DNA from: Micromonospora sp. HM5-17
GTDB taxonomy: Bacteria; Actinomycetota; Actinomycetes; Mycobacteriales; Micromonosporaceae
Assembly (NCBI RefSeq): GCF_003762835.1
Contig: NZ_RJWA01000006.1
Span: 361,254-425,253, forward strand
Direction: 5' to 3'
DNA: 64,000 bases
Positions 50,624 through 58,818 of the stretch are shown one piece after another (position 1 is the stretch's first letter; the number at the start of each line of letters is the position of its first letter). The notes beneath the pieces are model-generated. The model worked only from the letters and a program-made list of their open reading frames with translations. It was not told the DNA's origin and did no database searches. The position numbers and the translations under genes are program-made.

Positions 50624-52152
50624 GCGGCGCCACGGCGGCCCGGCCGCGACCCGAATCGCGCGCCCGGTCCAGGACGCGCAGCGCCACCGTCCCCGCGCCG
50701 CGCGCCACCCGACTCCGGAGCCGGCACGTCGCGGCGTTGACCGCGGCGCTGCTCGGGATCTCCGGCTGCACCGTCGACCCGGCCGACCTGCCGCTGCCGG
50801 GTGGTGCGCCCTCCGGCCCGGCGTACCGGGTGACCGCGGAGTTCACCGACGTCCTCGACCTGGTGCCGCAGGCCGCGGTCAAGGTCAACGATGTCACGGT
50901 CGGCTCGGTCGAAAAGATCGCGCTCGCCGGTTGGACCGCCCGGGTGCGGATGCGGGTGGACCGTACGGTCCGGCTTCCCGCCAACGCCACCGCGGCGGTG
51001 CGGCAGACCAGCCTGCTCGGTGAGAAGTACGTCGCGCTCGCCGCCCCGGTGACCGAGGCACCGGTCGGCGAGCTCGGCGACGGCGGGGTCATCCCGCTGG
51101 CCAGGACGAGGCGGTCGGCCGACGTCGAGGAGGTGCTGGCCGCGCTCGGCCTGCTCCTCAACGGCGGCGGGCTGGCCGAACTCAAGACGATCAGCCGGGA
51201 GCTGGCGGCGGCGCTGGAGGGGCGGGAGTCCGACGTCCGGGAGACGCTGCGCCAGCTTGAGACCTTCGTCGGCGGGCTCGACCGGCAGAAGGCCGACCTG
51301 GTCCGGGCGGTGGAGGCCCTCGACCGGCTCACCGACCGGCTTGCCCGGCAGCGGGCGGTGCTCGGCGATGCGCTGGACGCGCTCGACCCCGGCCTCGCCG
51401 TCCTGGCCGACCAGCGCCGGCAGCTCGGCGCCGCCCTGACCGCGCTCGGCGAACTGGGCCGGGTCGGGACCCGGGTGGTCACCGCGAGCCACGAGGGGAC
51501 GGTGGCCAGCCTGAGAGAGTTGCAGCCGATCCTGGAGCAGTTGGTCCGGGCCGGCGACGACCTGCCGAAGTCGCTGGACTTCATGCTGTCGTACCCGTTC
51601 CCGCCGAACGTCACCGGCGCGATCGTCGGCGACTTCATCAACCTGTCGGTCACCGCCGATCTCGACGCGGCCGCGATCCTGGCGAACCTCTTCTCCGCCA
51701 CGCCGGTCGATCGGGAGCCGAACCGCGACGGCCGGCGGAACGATGACCGCGGCGCCGCCCGGCCGGACCGCTCCGGGGGTTCCCGGCCGGACGGTCCCGG
51801 CCGCGGTGACGGCGAACGCCCCGGCGGCGTCGGTCCGGTGCTGCCCGGCATGCTGCCCGAGATCTGCCTCCCGGTCGGCAAGCTGCTCCCCCTCGACTGG
51901 CTGCCGCCGTTGCTGCCCGAGTGCGAGTTGCCCCCCGACTGCGACCTGCTGCGCCCCGGGTCGTCGCCGCCGGAGGGCGGCCTGAAGCCGCCGGACGGGG
52001 GGGTACCGCCGGGAACGGTCTTCCCGCCCGGCACCCGCCTGCCGCTCGGGACCATCCTCACCCCGGGCTGCCTGCTCCCGGGCCCGACCGGCGAGACCAG
52101 CGGACGCCGCGGAGGGCTGCTCGACCTCCTGGGCGGAGGGCTGCTGGGATGA
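50620..52152 (+). CDS. mceE: MceE-type lipoprotein (LprK-like)
   Basis: 510 residues; ATGA overlap with mceD. After a long Arg/Ser-rich cytoplasmic leader comes a lipobox LLGISGC, so this is the lipid-anchored MceE member. MCE domain: FTDVLDLVPQAAVKVNDVTV and RQTSLLGEKYVAL. The helical region ends with LDFMLSYPFPPNVTGAIVGD, a signature of MceE. The last about 130 residues are Asp/Arg/Gly then Pro/Leu/Cys-rich (LPECELPPDCDLL), unusually long. Confidence 0.9.
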   Translation: MSGATAARPRPESRARSRTRSATVPAPRATRLRSRHVAALTAALLGISGCTVDPADLPLPGGAPSGPAYRVTAEFTDVLDLVPQAAVKVNDVTVGSVEKIALAGWTARVRMRVDRTVRLPANATAAVRQTSLLGEKYVALAAPVTEAPVGELGDGGVIPLARTRRSADVEEVLAALGLLLNGGGLAELKTISRELAAALEGRESDVRETLRQLETFVGGLDRQKADLVRAVEALDRLTDRLARQRAVLGDALDALDPGLAVLADQRRQLGAALTALGELGRVGTRVVTASHEGTVASLRELQPILEQLVRAGDDLPKSLDFMLSYPFPPNVTGAIVGDFINLSVTADLDAAAILANLFSATPVDREPNRDGRRNDDRGAARPDRSGGSRPDGPGRGDGERPGGVGPVLPGMLPEICLPVGKLLPLDWLPPLLPECELPPDCDLLRPGSSPPEGGLKPPDGGVPPGTVFPPGTRLPLGTILTPGCLLPGPTGETSGRRGGLLDLLGGGLLG

Positions 52153-53426
52153 TCGGTCGTGCGGCGAGGCTCCAGGTGCTGGCCTTCCTCGTGGTCAGCG
52201 TGCTCGGCATCGGGTACGTCGGCGTCCGGTACGTCGGGCTGGGCGACCGGCTCCTCGGCCGCGGGTTCCTGGTGCACGCCGACTTCGTCGAGGCGGGTGG
52301 CATCTTCCCGAACGCGCCGGTCAGCTACCGGGGGGTGCCGGTCGGGCGGGTCGAGGCGGTGACCCTGCGCGACGCCGGGGTTCGGGTCGACCTGCGGCTG
52401 GACCGAGGCGTACGGGTGCCGGCGAATCTCCGGGCGGTGGTGTCGCAGCGCTCCGCCGTCGGGGAGCAGTACGTCGACCTACGCCCGGAGACCGACACCG
52501 GCCCGTACCTGGGCGACGGATCGGTGATCCCGGCCGACCGGACCGGCGTGCCGCTCGCCCCGGAGACGCTGTTGGCCAACCTGGACGCGCTGGTGCGCTC
52601 GATCGACGCCGACGACCTGGCGGTGGTCATCGACGAGCTGGGCGCCGCGTTCCAGGGCAACGAGGCGGCGCTGCGGCGGATCCTCGACGCGGGCGACGCG
52701 CTGCTGGCCGAGGCGACCGCGCGGCTGCCCGAGACCGTGGCGCTGATCCGGGACGGCCGGACGGTGCTGCGTACCCAGGAGGAGTCGGCGGATGCGCTGC
52801 GTCGGTGGGCGGACGGACTGGCCCGGCTCGCCGCGACGCTGCGGGCGGCCGACCCGGACCTACGCCGGATCCTCGCCGACGGACCACCCGCCGCCACCGA
52901 GCTGGTCACGTTGCTCCGCGACCTGGATCCCGCCGTCGGCACCCTGCTCGGCAACCTGGTCTCGGTGACCGGGGTCGCCACCCGCCGGCTGGCCGGGATC
53001 GAGCAGCTGCTCGTGGTCTATCCCCTGGTGGTGGACGGCGGGTTCACCGTCGCGCCGGGCGACGGTACGGCGCACTTCGGCCTGGTGGTGAACGTCGGCA
53101 ACCCGCCCTCCTGCGTCTACCGGGCCGGCACCACCCGCTGCACGCCGGGCGAGACGGCCCGCGGCTCCAGCGTGCGGGGCAGCGGCAACGCGCCCCGCCC
53201 CGGGGGCACCGACCCGGCGCCGACACCGGGACCGATCGGAGACGCCGGGGACGGGCCGACCGACCCGCCGGACTCGGGGGCCACCGTCGCCGGCTACGAC
53301 CCCTCGACCGGACTCGTCCTCGGGCCGGGCGGCGCGCCGTTGATGTTCGGCGCGACCGGCGGACAGTACCGGCTCGCCGGCGACGAGTCCTGGAAGCAAC
53401 TCCTGCTCGCCGGCCTGGCGCCCTGA
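52149..53426 (+). CDS. mceF: MceF-type lipid-transfer protein
   Basis: 425 residues; ATGA overlap with mceE. Membrane helix (LQVLAFLVVSVLGIGYVGV), MCE domain (FVEAGGIFPNAPVSYRGVPV, QRSAVGEQYVDL), helical region and C-terminal VYPLVVDGGFTVAPGDGTAH plus VNVGNPPSC, all MceF hallmarks. Sixth tunnel subunit, completing the set A-F without a broken member. Confidence 0.9.
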   Translation: MIGRAARLQVLAFLVVSVLGIGYVGVRYVGLGDRLLGRGFLVHADFVEAGGIFPNAPVSYRGVPVGRVEAVTLRDAGVRVDLRLDRGVRVPANLRAVVSQRSAVGEQYVDLRPETDTGPYLGDGSVIPADRTGVPLAPETLLANLDALVRSIDADDLAVVIDELGAAFQGNEAALRRILDAGDALLAEATARLPETVALIRDGRTVLRTQEESADALRRWADGLARLAATLRAADPDLRRILADGPPAATELVTLLRDLDPAVGTLLGNLVSVTGVATRRLAGIEQLLVVYPLVVDGGFTVAPGDGTAHFGLVVNVGNPPSCVYRAGTTRCTPGETARGSSVRGSGNAPRPGGTDPAPTPGPIGDAGDGPTDPPDSGATVAGYDPSTGLVLGPGGAPLMFGATGGQYRLAGDESWKQLLLAGLAP

Positions 53427-53447
53427 CCGTTCGAAGGAGTGTGCACG

Positions 53448-54344
53448 ATGTCGCGAGGCGAGGAGCGCAGGTTGAAGCTGGTCAGGACCCCACCGCCGGC
53501 CGATCCCGCCGGGGGCGGCGACGCCCCGGCGCCGGAGGAGCCGCCGGCCGGGGCGGAGCCGCCGGCGGTGGCGGTGCGCCCGTCGGCCGGTGTGGCCCGC
53601 GCGGCGGTCCGGCGGCGGCGCGCGACCCCGCGCCGGACCGTGGTCCGCCGGGTGCCGGCGCCGGATCCCGTGGCGGAGGTGCTGGCCCGGCTCGACGAGG
53701 AGCCGGTCGGGCTCCTCGACACGGCGCCGACCCCGCCGATCGCCGAGAGCGCCGGGGACGACGGCTCCGACCCGTCCCCGCCCGACCAGGCTACGACGAC
53801 GACACCGACGTCAGAGCCGACCACCGCCGCCGCGGCCACGACGGCGGAGACGGCGACGCGGCGCCGGCCGCTGGTGACGGCGGCGCTCGCCGTCGCACTC
53901 TGCGCGGCGCTCGCCGCCGCGGGTTTCTTCGGTTACCGCTGGTACCAGGACCGGACGCTGACCCGGGCACACGCGGCGGCCCTGGCCGCCGCCCGCCAGA
54001 CAACGGTCAACTTCGTCTCGGTCAGCGCCTCCAGCGTGGACAGCGACCTCCAGCGGATCGTGGCCGGAGCCACCGGTGAGTTCAGGGAGGAGTTCCTGCG
54101 CGGCCAGCCCCAGGTCCGCGCGGCCGTCATCGAGAACAAGGTGGAGTCGACCGGCACCGTACTCCGCGCCGGCCTGATCTCCGGTGACCGGCGCACCGCC
54201 GTCGTCCTGGTCGCCGTGGACGCCACCGTCAAGAACGTGCACGCCCCGGAGGGCCGGGTCGCCCACTACCGCATCCAGGTCGACCTGACCCACGACCGCG
54301 ACTCCGACACCTGGCTGGTGTCCCGACTCCAGTTCGTCGGCTGA
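53448..54344 (+). CDS. Mce-associated membrane protein 1
   Basis: 298 residues from the ATG at 53448, 8 bases after GAAGGAG. A low-complexity Pro/Ala/Arg/Thr N-terminal half (about 1-140) is followed by one membrane helix (VTAALAVALCAALAAAGFF) and an extracytoplasmic alpha+beta domain like other Mas proteins: RAHAAALAAARQTTVNFVSV, VDSDLQRIVAGATGEFREEF and WLVSRLQFVG. Mce-associated proteins stabilise the transporter in mycobacteria. Cotranscribed with mceF. Confidence 0.82.
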   Translation: MSRGEERRLKLVRTPPPADPAGGGDAPAPEEPPAGAEPPAVAVRPSAGVARAAVRRRRATPRRTVVRRVPAPDPVAEVLARLDEEPVGLLDTAPTPPIAESAGDDGSDPSPPDQATTTTPTSEPTTAAAATTAETATRRRPLVTAALAVALCAALAAAGFFGYRWYQDRTLTRAHAAALAAARQTTVNFVSVSASSVDSDLQRIVAGATGEFREEFLRGQPQVRAAVIENKVESTGTVLRAGLISGDRRTAVVLVAVDATVKNVHAPEGRVAHYRIQVDLTHDRDSDTWLVSRLQFVG

Positions 54345-54357
54345 GAGGGGAAACGCC

Positions 54358-54915
54358 GTGACCATCGTCGCCACGCTCGCCCGCCGGCTCACCCCGCGAC
54401 GGCGGCGGGATCGGGCACCGGCCACCGGGCGGCGGCGCCGATCCGGCGACCGGCTGATCGCCGTCCTCGCCGTCCTCACCGTGCTCGCCGCCGGCGCGGC
54501 CGGCACCGCCTGGTACGCCCAGCGGCAGGCGCAGGCCCGCGACACCGCGGTACGCCAGGCACTCGCGACCGCCACCCCCGCCGCGAAGGCGATCTTCTCG
54601 TACGACTACCGGAACTTCGACGCCAGCGTGTCGAACGGGCGGGCCTTCGTCACCGGCGCGTTCGCCGACGAGTACGCGGAGACGACGGCCGCGCTGAGGT
54701 CGACGGCGATCGCCGAGCAGGCGGTGGTGCTCGCCGAGGTCTCCGCCAGCGGCGTGATCGAGGCGGAGCCCGATCGCGTCGAGCTGCTCGTCTACCTCAA
54801 CCAGTACCGGCGCAACGCCAACACCGACGGGGAGAAGGTCGACCAGAACCGGGTCGTCCTGGAGCTGCGTCGGGTCGGCGCGGAGTGGAAGGTGGCGCGG
54901 GCGACCGCCATCTGA
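54358..54915 (+). CDS. Mce-associated membrane protein 2
   Basis: 185 residues from a GTG at 54358, 13 bases after the first Mas gene. Basic N-terminus (RRLTPRRRRDR), membrane helix (LIAVLAVLTVLAAGAAGTAW) and a small SnoaL/NTF2-like extracytoplasmic domain (AKAIFSYDYRNFDASVSNGR, VELLVYLNQYRRNANTDGEK). Probable partner of the previous protein and last member of the mce operon. Confidence 0.82.
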   Translation: MTIVATLARRLTPRRRRDRAPATGRRRRSGDRLIAVLAVLTVLAAGAAGTAWYAQRQAQARDTAVRQALATATPAAKAIFSYDYRNFDASVSNGRAFVTGAFADEYAETTAALRSTAIAEQAVVLAEVSASGVIEAEPDRVELLVYLNQYRRNANTDGEKVDQNRVVLELRRVGAEWKVARATAI

Positions 54916-55005
54916 GCCGGGGGGCGGTGGCGGCCGACCGTGCCGGGAGCGACGGGTCGACGGGTCGATGGCGACGCCGACGCGCGCTGGTCGTACCGTG
55001 GCGGT

Positions 55006-55779
55006 GTGGGTTCTGAGGTTCGGGTCACCTGGTGGGGGCACAGCACCATCTGGCTGGAGGACTCCGGCGTCCGGCTGGTGACCGATCCCGTGCTGCGGGA
55101 CCGGGTCGCGCATCTGCGTCGCCGGCGCGGCCCGACGCCGCGGCTGTCCGGACCGCCCGACGCCGTGCTGGTCTCGCATCTGCACGCCGACCATCTCGAC
55201 CTTGCCACGCTGCGTAACATTCCACTCACCGCCACCCTCGTGGTCCCGGCCGGCGCCGGCCCGTTCCTGCGGCGCCGGCTCGGGGCGGACACCACCCGCC
55301 GTACGGTTGAGCTCGCTCCCGGCGAGTCGACGCGGGTGGGTGCGGTCACCGTACGCGCCGTCCCCGCGGTCCACGACGGCGGCCGGGGTCCCTGGTCGCG
55401 GCACCGGGCGGTCGCGGTCGGCTACACCATGCACGGGGCGGCGAACATCTGGTACCCCGGCGACACCGGGCTCTTCGAGGGCATGTCCACGCTCGGCCCG
55501 TTGGACCTCGCGCTGGTGCCGGTCGGCGGGTGGGGTCCGACCCTCGGTGCCGGCCACCTCGACCCGGCGCAGGCGGCCGAGGCGGTCCGCCGCAGTGCCC
55601 CGCGGCACGCGGTGCCGGTGCACTTCGGCACCTTCTGGCCGGCCGGTCTGCCCCTGCGGCGGGGGATGTTCCACGATCCGGGCGCGCGCTTCGCCGCCAG
55701 GGCCGCCGAGGTCGCGCCCGCCACGCGGGTCACCGAGCTGCCGCCCGGGGGAACACTCGCGTTGGACCACGTCCGGTGA
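55006..55779 (+). CDS. MBL-fold metallo-hydrolase (UlaG-like)
   Basis: 257 residues from the GTG at 55006 (GSEVRVTWWGHSTIWLE); upstream codons are non-coding-like. Zinc motif HLHADHLD (HxHxDH), then VPAVHDGG, YPGDTGLF and HFGTFW supply the other ligands. It belongs to the UlaG/L-ascorbate lactonase or NAPE-PLD-like branch, which hydrolyses phosphodiesters or lactones. It is coupled to the dedA gene by a GTGA overlap, hinting at a membrane-lipid role, but that is inference. Confidence 0.85.
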   Translation: MGSEVRVTWWGHSTIWLEDSGVRLVTDPVLRDRVAHLRRRRGPTPRLSGPPDAVLVSHLHADHLDLATLRNIPLTATLVVPAGAGPFLRRRLGADTTRRTVELAPGESTRVGAVTVRAVPAVHDGGRGPWSRHRAVAVGYTMHGAANIWYPGDTGLFEGMSTLGPLDLALVPVGGWGPTLGAGHLDPAQAAEAVRRSAPRHAVPVHFGTFWPAGLPLRRGMFHDPGARFAARAAEVAPATRVTELPPGGTLALDHVR

Positions 55780-56333
55780 CCGACGCCATCGAGCTGCTGA
55801 CCCCGCTCTTCCTGGTGGTGGCCTTCGGTGCGGTGGTGCCGGTCGTCCCCACCGGCGCCGCCGTCAGCGCGGCGGCGGCCCTCGCCTTCCACCGGCACTC
55901 CCTGGCCGTCGTCGCGGTGGTGCTGACCGGGGCGGTGGCCGCCTACCTGGGCGACGCCGTCACCTACCTGGCCTGCCGCCTCGGCGGTGAGCAGCTGGCC
56001 CGCCGCCTACGGTGGATCCGCGGCGGGCAGCGGCTCGACGGACTCGTCGCGCGGCTGCGGGCGCGGGCGGTGCCGGTACTGCTGGTCTCGAGGCTGCTGC
56101 CCGGCGGGCGGATTCCGGTGCTCCTCACCGCCGCGCTGATCGGCGTGGACGGGCGGCGCTTCGCGTTGGCGAACGCGCCGGCCTGCGTCCTCTGGTCCGG
56201 GGTGTACGCCGCCATCGGGATGCTCGGCGGCTCGATCTTCCCCGAGCCCTGGCAGGGGGTGCTGGTCGCGGTGGCCCTGGTGGTCGTGATCACGCAGGTC
56301 CCCGACCTGGTCCGGCGCCGCAGCCGGGTCTGA
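55776..56333 (+). CDS. DedA-family membrane protein
   Basis: 185 residues from a GTG at 55776 overlapping the previous stop. DedA/VTT-domain features: FGAVVPVVPTGAAVSAAAAL, GAVAAYLGDAVTYLACRLGG (the conserved G.xxGD/N loop), SRLLPGGRIPVLLTAALIGV (re-entrant Arg-containing helix) and about four to five helices. DedA proteins recycle undecaprenyl phosphate or scramble phospholipids. Its 3' half is overlapped on the other strand by the phosphodiesterase frame. Confidence 0.85.
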   Translation: MTDAIELLTPLFLVVAFGAVVPVVPTGAAVSAAAALAFHRHSLAVVAVVLTGAVAAYLGDAVTYLACRLGGEQLARRLRWIRGGQRLDGLVARLRARAVPVLLVSRLLPGGRIPVLLTAALIGVDGRRFALANAPACVLWSGVYAAIGMLGGSIFPEPWQGVLVAVALVVVITQVPDLVRRRSRV

Positions 56334-58658
56334 GCGGCGCAGGCCGAGCATCCGCTGCCAGGCGGTGAGCTGGCGGTAGATGCTGTCCGGCCCGACCAGC
56401 GGGGCCTCGGTGACCGGCCAGTCGGCCGGATGAACCAGAAAGGCGTCGTTCTGCCATCCGCCCAGCCCGCCGTGGCTGCCGACCAGCTCCTCGAACGCCG
56501 CGACGTCCTCCGTCCCGGGGTCGAACGCACTGAGCAGGACGAGGTCCCCGACGTGCGCCATCTCCTGGTGCCGCAGCAGGTCGGTACGGGCGTGCGGTCC
56601 GTAGCCCCGCAGCGGGTCCGTGCCGGTGACCCGCCCGTCCCGTAGGCGGTGTTCGCCCTCACCGCCGATCGCCACCGGTCCGTCCTCGTCGCCGACGACG
56701 ATTACGCCGATCCCGGGGTGCGCGGCGAGCCCGGTCAGGAGGCCGGGGTACGCGGCGTCGATCTCCGCGCGGGAGAGTTTCCCGGGTCGTCCGGGCAGGT
56801 AGACCATTGCCAGGTTGCCGGAGGCGACCACGACCGCCGCGTCCGGACGGGCGGCGGCCCGGCCCGGCTCCTCGTCGGTCGTCCCGCCGTGTCGCGTCCC
56901 GAGGGTGGCGAGGGCTCGGGGCGGCGCCACCGACCCGGGCAGGAGTCGGCCGGCCAGCTCGGCCGGTACCGTGTGCCCGCCCGGCCAGGCGCCGGCCGAT
57001 TCAACCGCCCCGGCGGAGGCGGCGGAGGTGTCCCGCGGCTCGACCGCCGCGCCGGAGGCGGGGCCCGCCCGCGCGACGGCGGGGGTGGCCGCACCGCGCG
57101 GCCTCGGGCCGGCCGGATCCGGGTCCGGTGTCGCGCCTGCCGGATCCGGCGCCGGACGGACCGGATCGGGGTCCGGTGGCCGCGCCGCCGCGCCGCGTGG
57201 CGCCGGCGCCGCGGCGGCCCGGGTCGCGGCGACGGATGCCGCGGCGGCGCGCGAGTCCTGGACCAGCCGGTTGACCACCTCGGTCAGCGACTCGCCAAAC
57301 TGCTGCTGGAACGTCTCGCCCTGGCTCTGCCCGTGGTCGGAGAGGACGACCAGGTGGTACCGGCGGGCTGCCTCGGCCGAGAGCCGCTGTACGACCCCGA
57401 GCACCTGGTCGAGCCGTACCAGCGCGTCCAGCGCCTCGGGACGGGCCGGTCCGGCGTGGTGGGCCACCTCGTCGTAGTCCACGAAGTCGCAGAAGATCAC
57501 CGGGGCGCCGAGCGCCATCTGCTCAGCGATCAGCGTGACGTTGACGTCGCGCAGGATGCCGGTCAGCGGACGCAGCGCCAGGAAGGCGCCGGTACGTTCG
57601 ATCCGCGGTCGAACGTCGCGTAGCCGCTGCGCCCGCGCCTGGTACAGCTCCCGCAGCAGGCCACCGATACCGAGCACGATGGCCCGGGTGAGGCCGTACG
57701 GGCTGGTCATGAAGGCCGCGTAGCCCCGGGCGGAGCGACCGGGCAGGGCCGCACGGCTGACCGTGAACAGGGTGGCGGGCGCGTCGCCGGCGAAGACGTT
57801 GCTGATGCTCGTCCCGCCGTCGCGGAGCAGCCCCCGCCCGACCGACATCCGGCGCTCGATGTCGGCGGCGTCCCGGGGCCGGCTGGCCACCATGAGCCGG
57901 CCGGTCTGCTTCTCGTACCAGCGGAATGCCGGCACGTTGCTGCGGTCGCCGTACAGGATGCCGGCCTGTGCCGCCGGCGTCGTCGCGGGGAGGCCGGTGT
58001 GCCAGGAGGTCATCCGGTGACTGCGGGTGCGCAGCCACCGGCCGAGGTTGGGCAGGTTGCCGGCCTGCACCGCCCAGCGCAGCAGCGGGGTGGAGACCCC
58101 GTCGAGCTGGATGATGACCAGACCCTCGCCCCCCGCGGCGGTGTCGTGCCGGGCCGCCCGCCGTACCTTGCGCATCAACCGGCGGTTCTCGTTGACGAAG
58201 GCGTCGTCGGTGCCGGCATCGATCAACCAGTTGACGATGGCGGCGAGCGCCACCGCGGTCCAGGACGCGGCGACCGCGGCCGGCAGTCCGGACAGGTGCG
58301 CCTGGGGTGCCAGCCGCAGCGCGACGTAGAAGACGATCGTCTGCACGCTGGCGCCCATGATCAGGACGGCGAGTCCGCCCAGCACCGTGGCCAGGGCGAG
58401 GAGCAGCGGACGCAGCAGCGCCCCAACACAGGCGACCAGCACGACCAGCCAGAGCACGGCGGTCAGCCCGTCGGCGTCCACGCCGGGCATCAGCCACAGC
58501 GTGCCGGCCAGCACGAGGAACGAGGTGACCAGGCTACGGGCCAGTTCCCGCAGCCGGGCCACGGTCGGCCGCCAGGCGCGCAGTTCGCTGAGGACCAGCC
58601 GGCCGCGTCGGGGTGGGGACCCGGTCGGCGAGGAGGGCGAATCTCGGCGCGCGGTCAC
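56007..58658 (-). CDS. Membrane alkaline-phosphatase-superfamily phosphodiesterase with holin-like N-terminus
   Basis: 883 residues from a GTG at 58658 with AAGGTGG upstream. Residues about 30-165 hold four membrane helices like the phage holin-like domain of actinobacterial members. The rest is a type I phosphodiesterase/alkaline phosphatase fold: IIQLDGVSTPLL (first metal Asp), HTGLPATTPAAQAGILYG (Thr nucleophile), FCDFVDYDEVAHHAG and VLSDHGQSQGET. An Ala/Pro/Asp-rich low-complexity insert (about 170 residues) splits the catalytic domain. Family similarity ends at LTAWQRMLGLRR near 56345. The frame then continues about 110 residues antisense to dedA until the stop at 56007, so the true C-terminus is doubtful. 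Confidence 0.8.
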   Translation of the reverse strand: MTARRDSPSSPTGSPPRRGRLVLSELRAWRPTVARLRELARSLVTSFLVLAGTLWLMPGVDADGLTAVLWLVVLVACVGALLRPLLLALATVLGGLAVLIMGASVQTIVFYVALRLAPQAHLSGLPAAVAASWTAVALAAIVNWLIDAGTDDAFVNENRRLMRKVRRAARHDTAAGGEGLVIIQLDGVSTPLLRWAVQAGNLPNLGRWLRTRSHRMTSWHTGLPATTPAAQAGILYGDRSNVPAFRWYEKQTGRLMVASRPRDAADIERRMSVGRGLLRDGGTSISNVFAGDAPATLFTVSRAALPGRSARGYAAFMTSPYGLTRAIVLGIGGLLRELYQARAQRLRDVRPRIERTGAFLALRPLTGILRDVNVTLIAEQMALGAPVIFCDFVDYDEVAHHAGPARPEALDALVRLDQVLGVVQRLSAEAARRYHLVVLSDHGQSQGETFQQQFGESLTEVVNRLVQDSRAAAASVAATRAAAAPAPRGAAARPPDPDPVRPAPDPAGATPDPDPAGPRPRGAATPAVARAGPASGAAVEPRDTSAASAGAVESAGAWPGGHTVPAELAGRLLPGSVAPPRALATLGTRHGGTTDEEPGRAAARPDAAVVVASGNLAMVYLPGRPGKLSRAEIDAAYPGLLTGLAAHPGIGVIVVGDEDGPVAIGGEGEHRLRDGRVTGTDPLRGYGPHARTDLLRHQEMAHVGDLVLLSAFDPGTEDVAAFEELVGSHGGLGGWQNDAFLVHPADWPVTEAPLVGPDSIYRQLTAWQRMLGLRRSDPAAAPDQVGDLRDHDHQGHRDQHPLPGLGEDRAAEHPDGGVHPGPEDAGRRVRQREAPPVHADQRGGEEHRNPPAGQQPRDQQYRHRPRPQPRDESVEPLPAADPP

Positions 58659-58818
58659 CGCCCCACCTTGGCACACGGCCGCCTCCGCTGAGCCGGTCGC
58701 CCGCCGCCGTCGCGCAGGATGTGACCATGGCAATAGGTGGAGCGACGCCACCACGCGGGGTGACCCGGGCCGCCGGCCACCTGTCGCGCCGCGCCCGGCG
58801 CTGGTTGACTCTCCTGCC

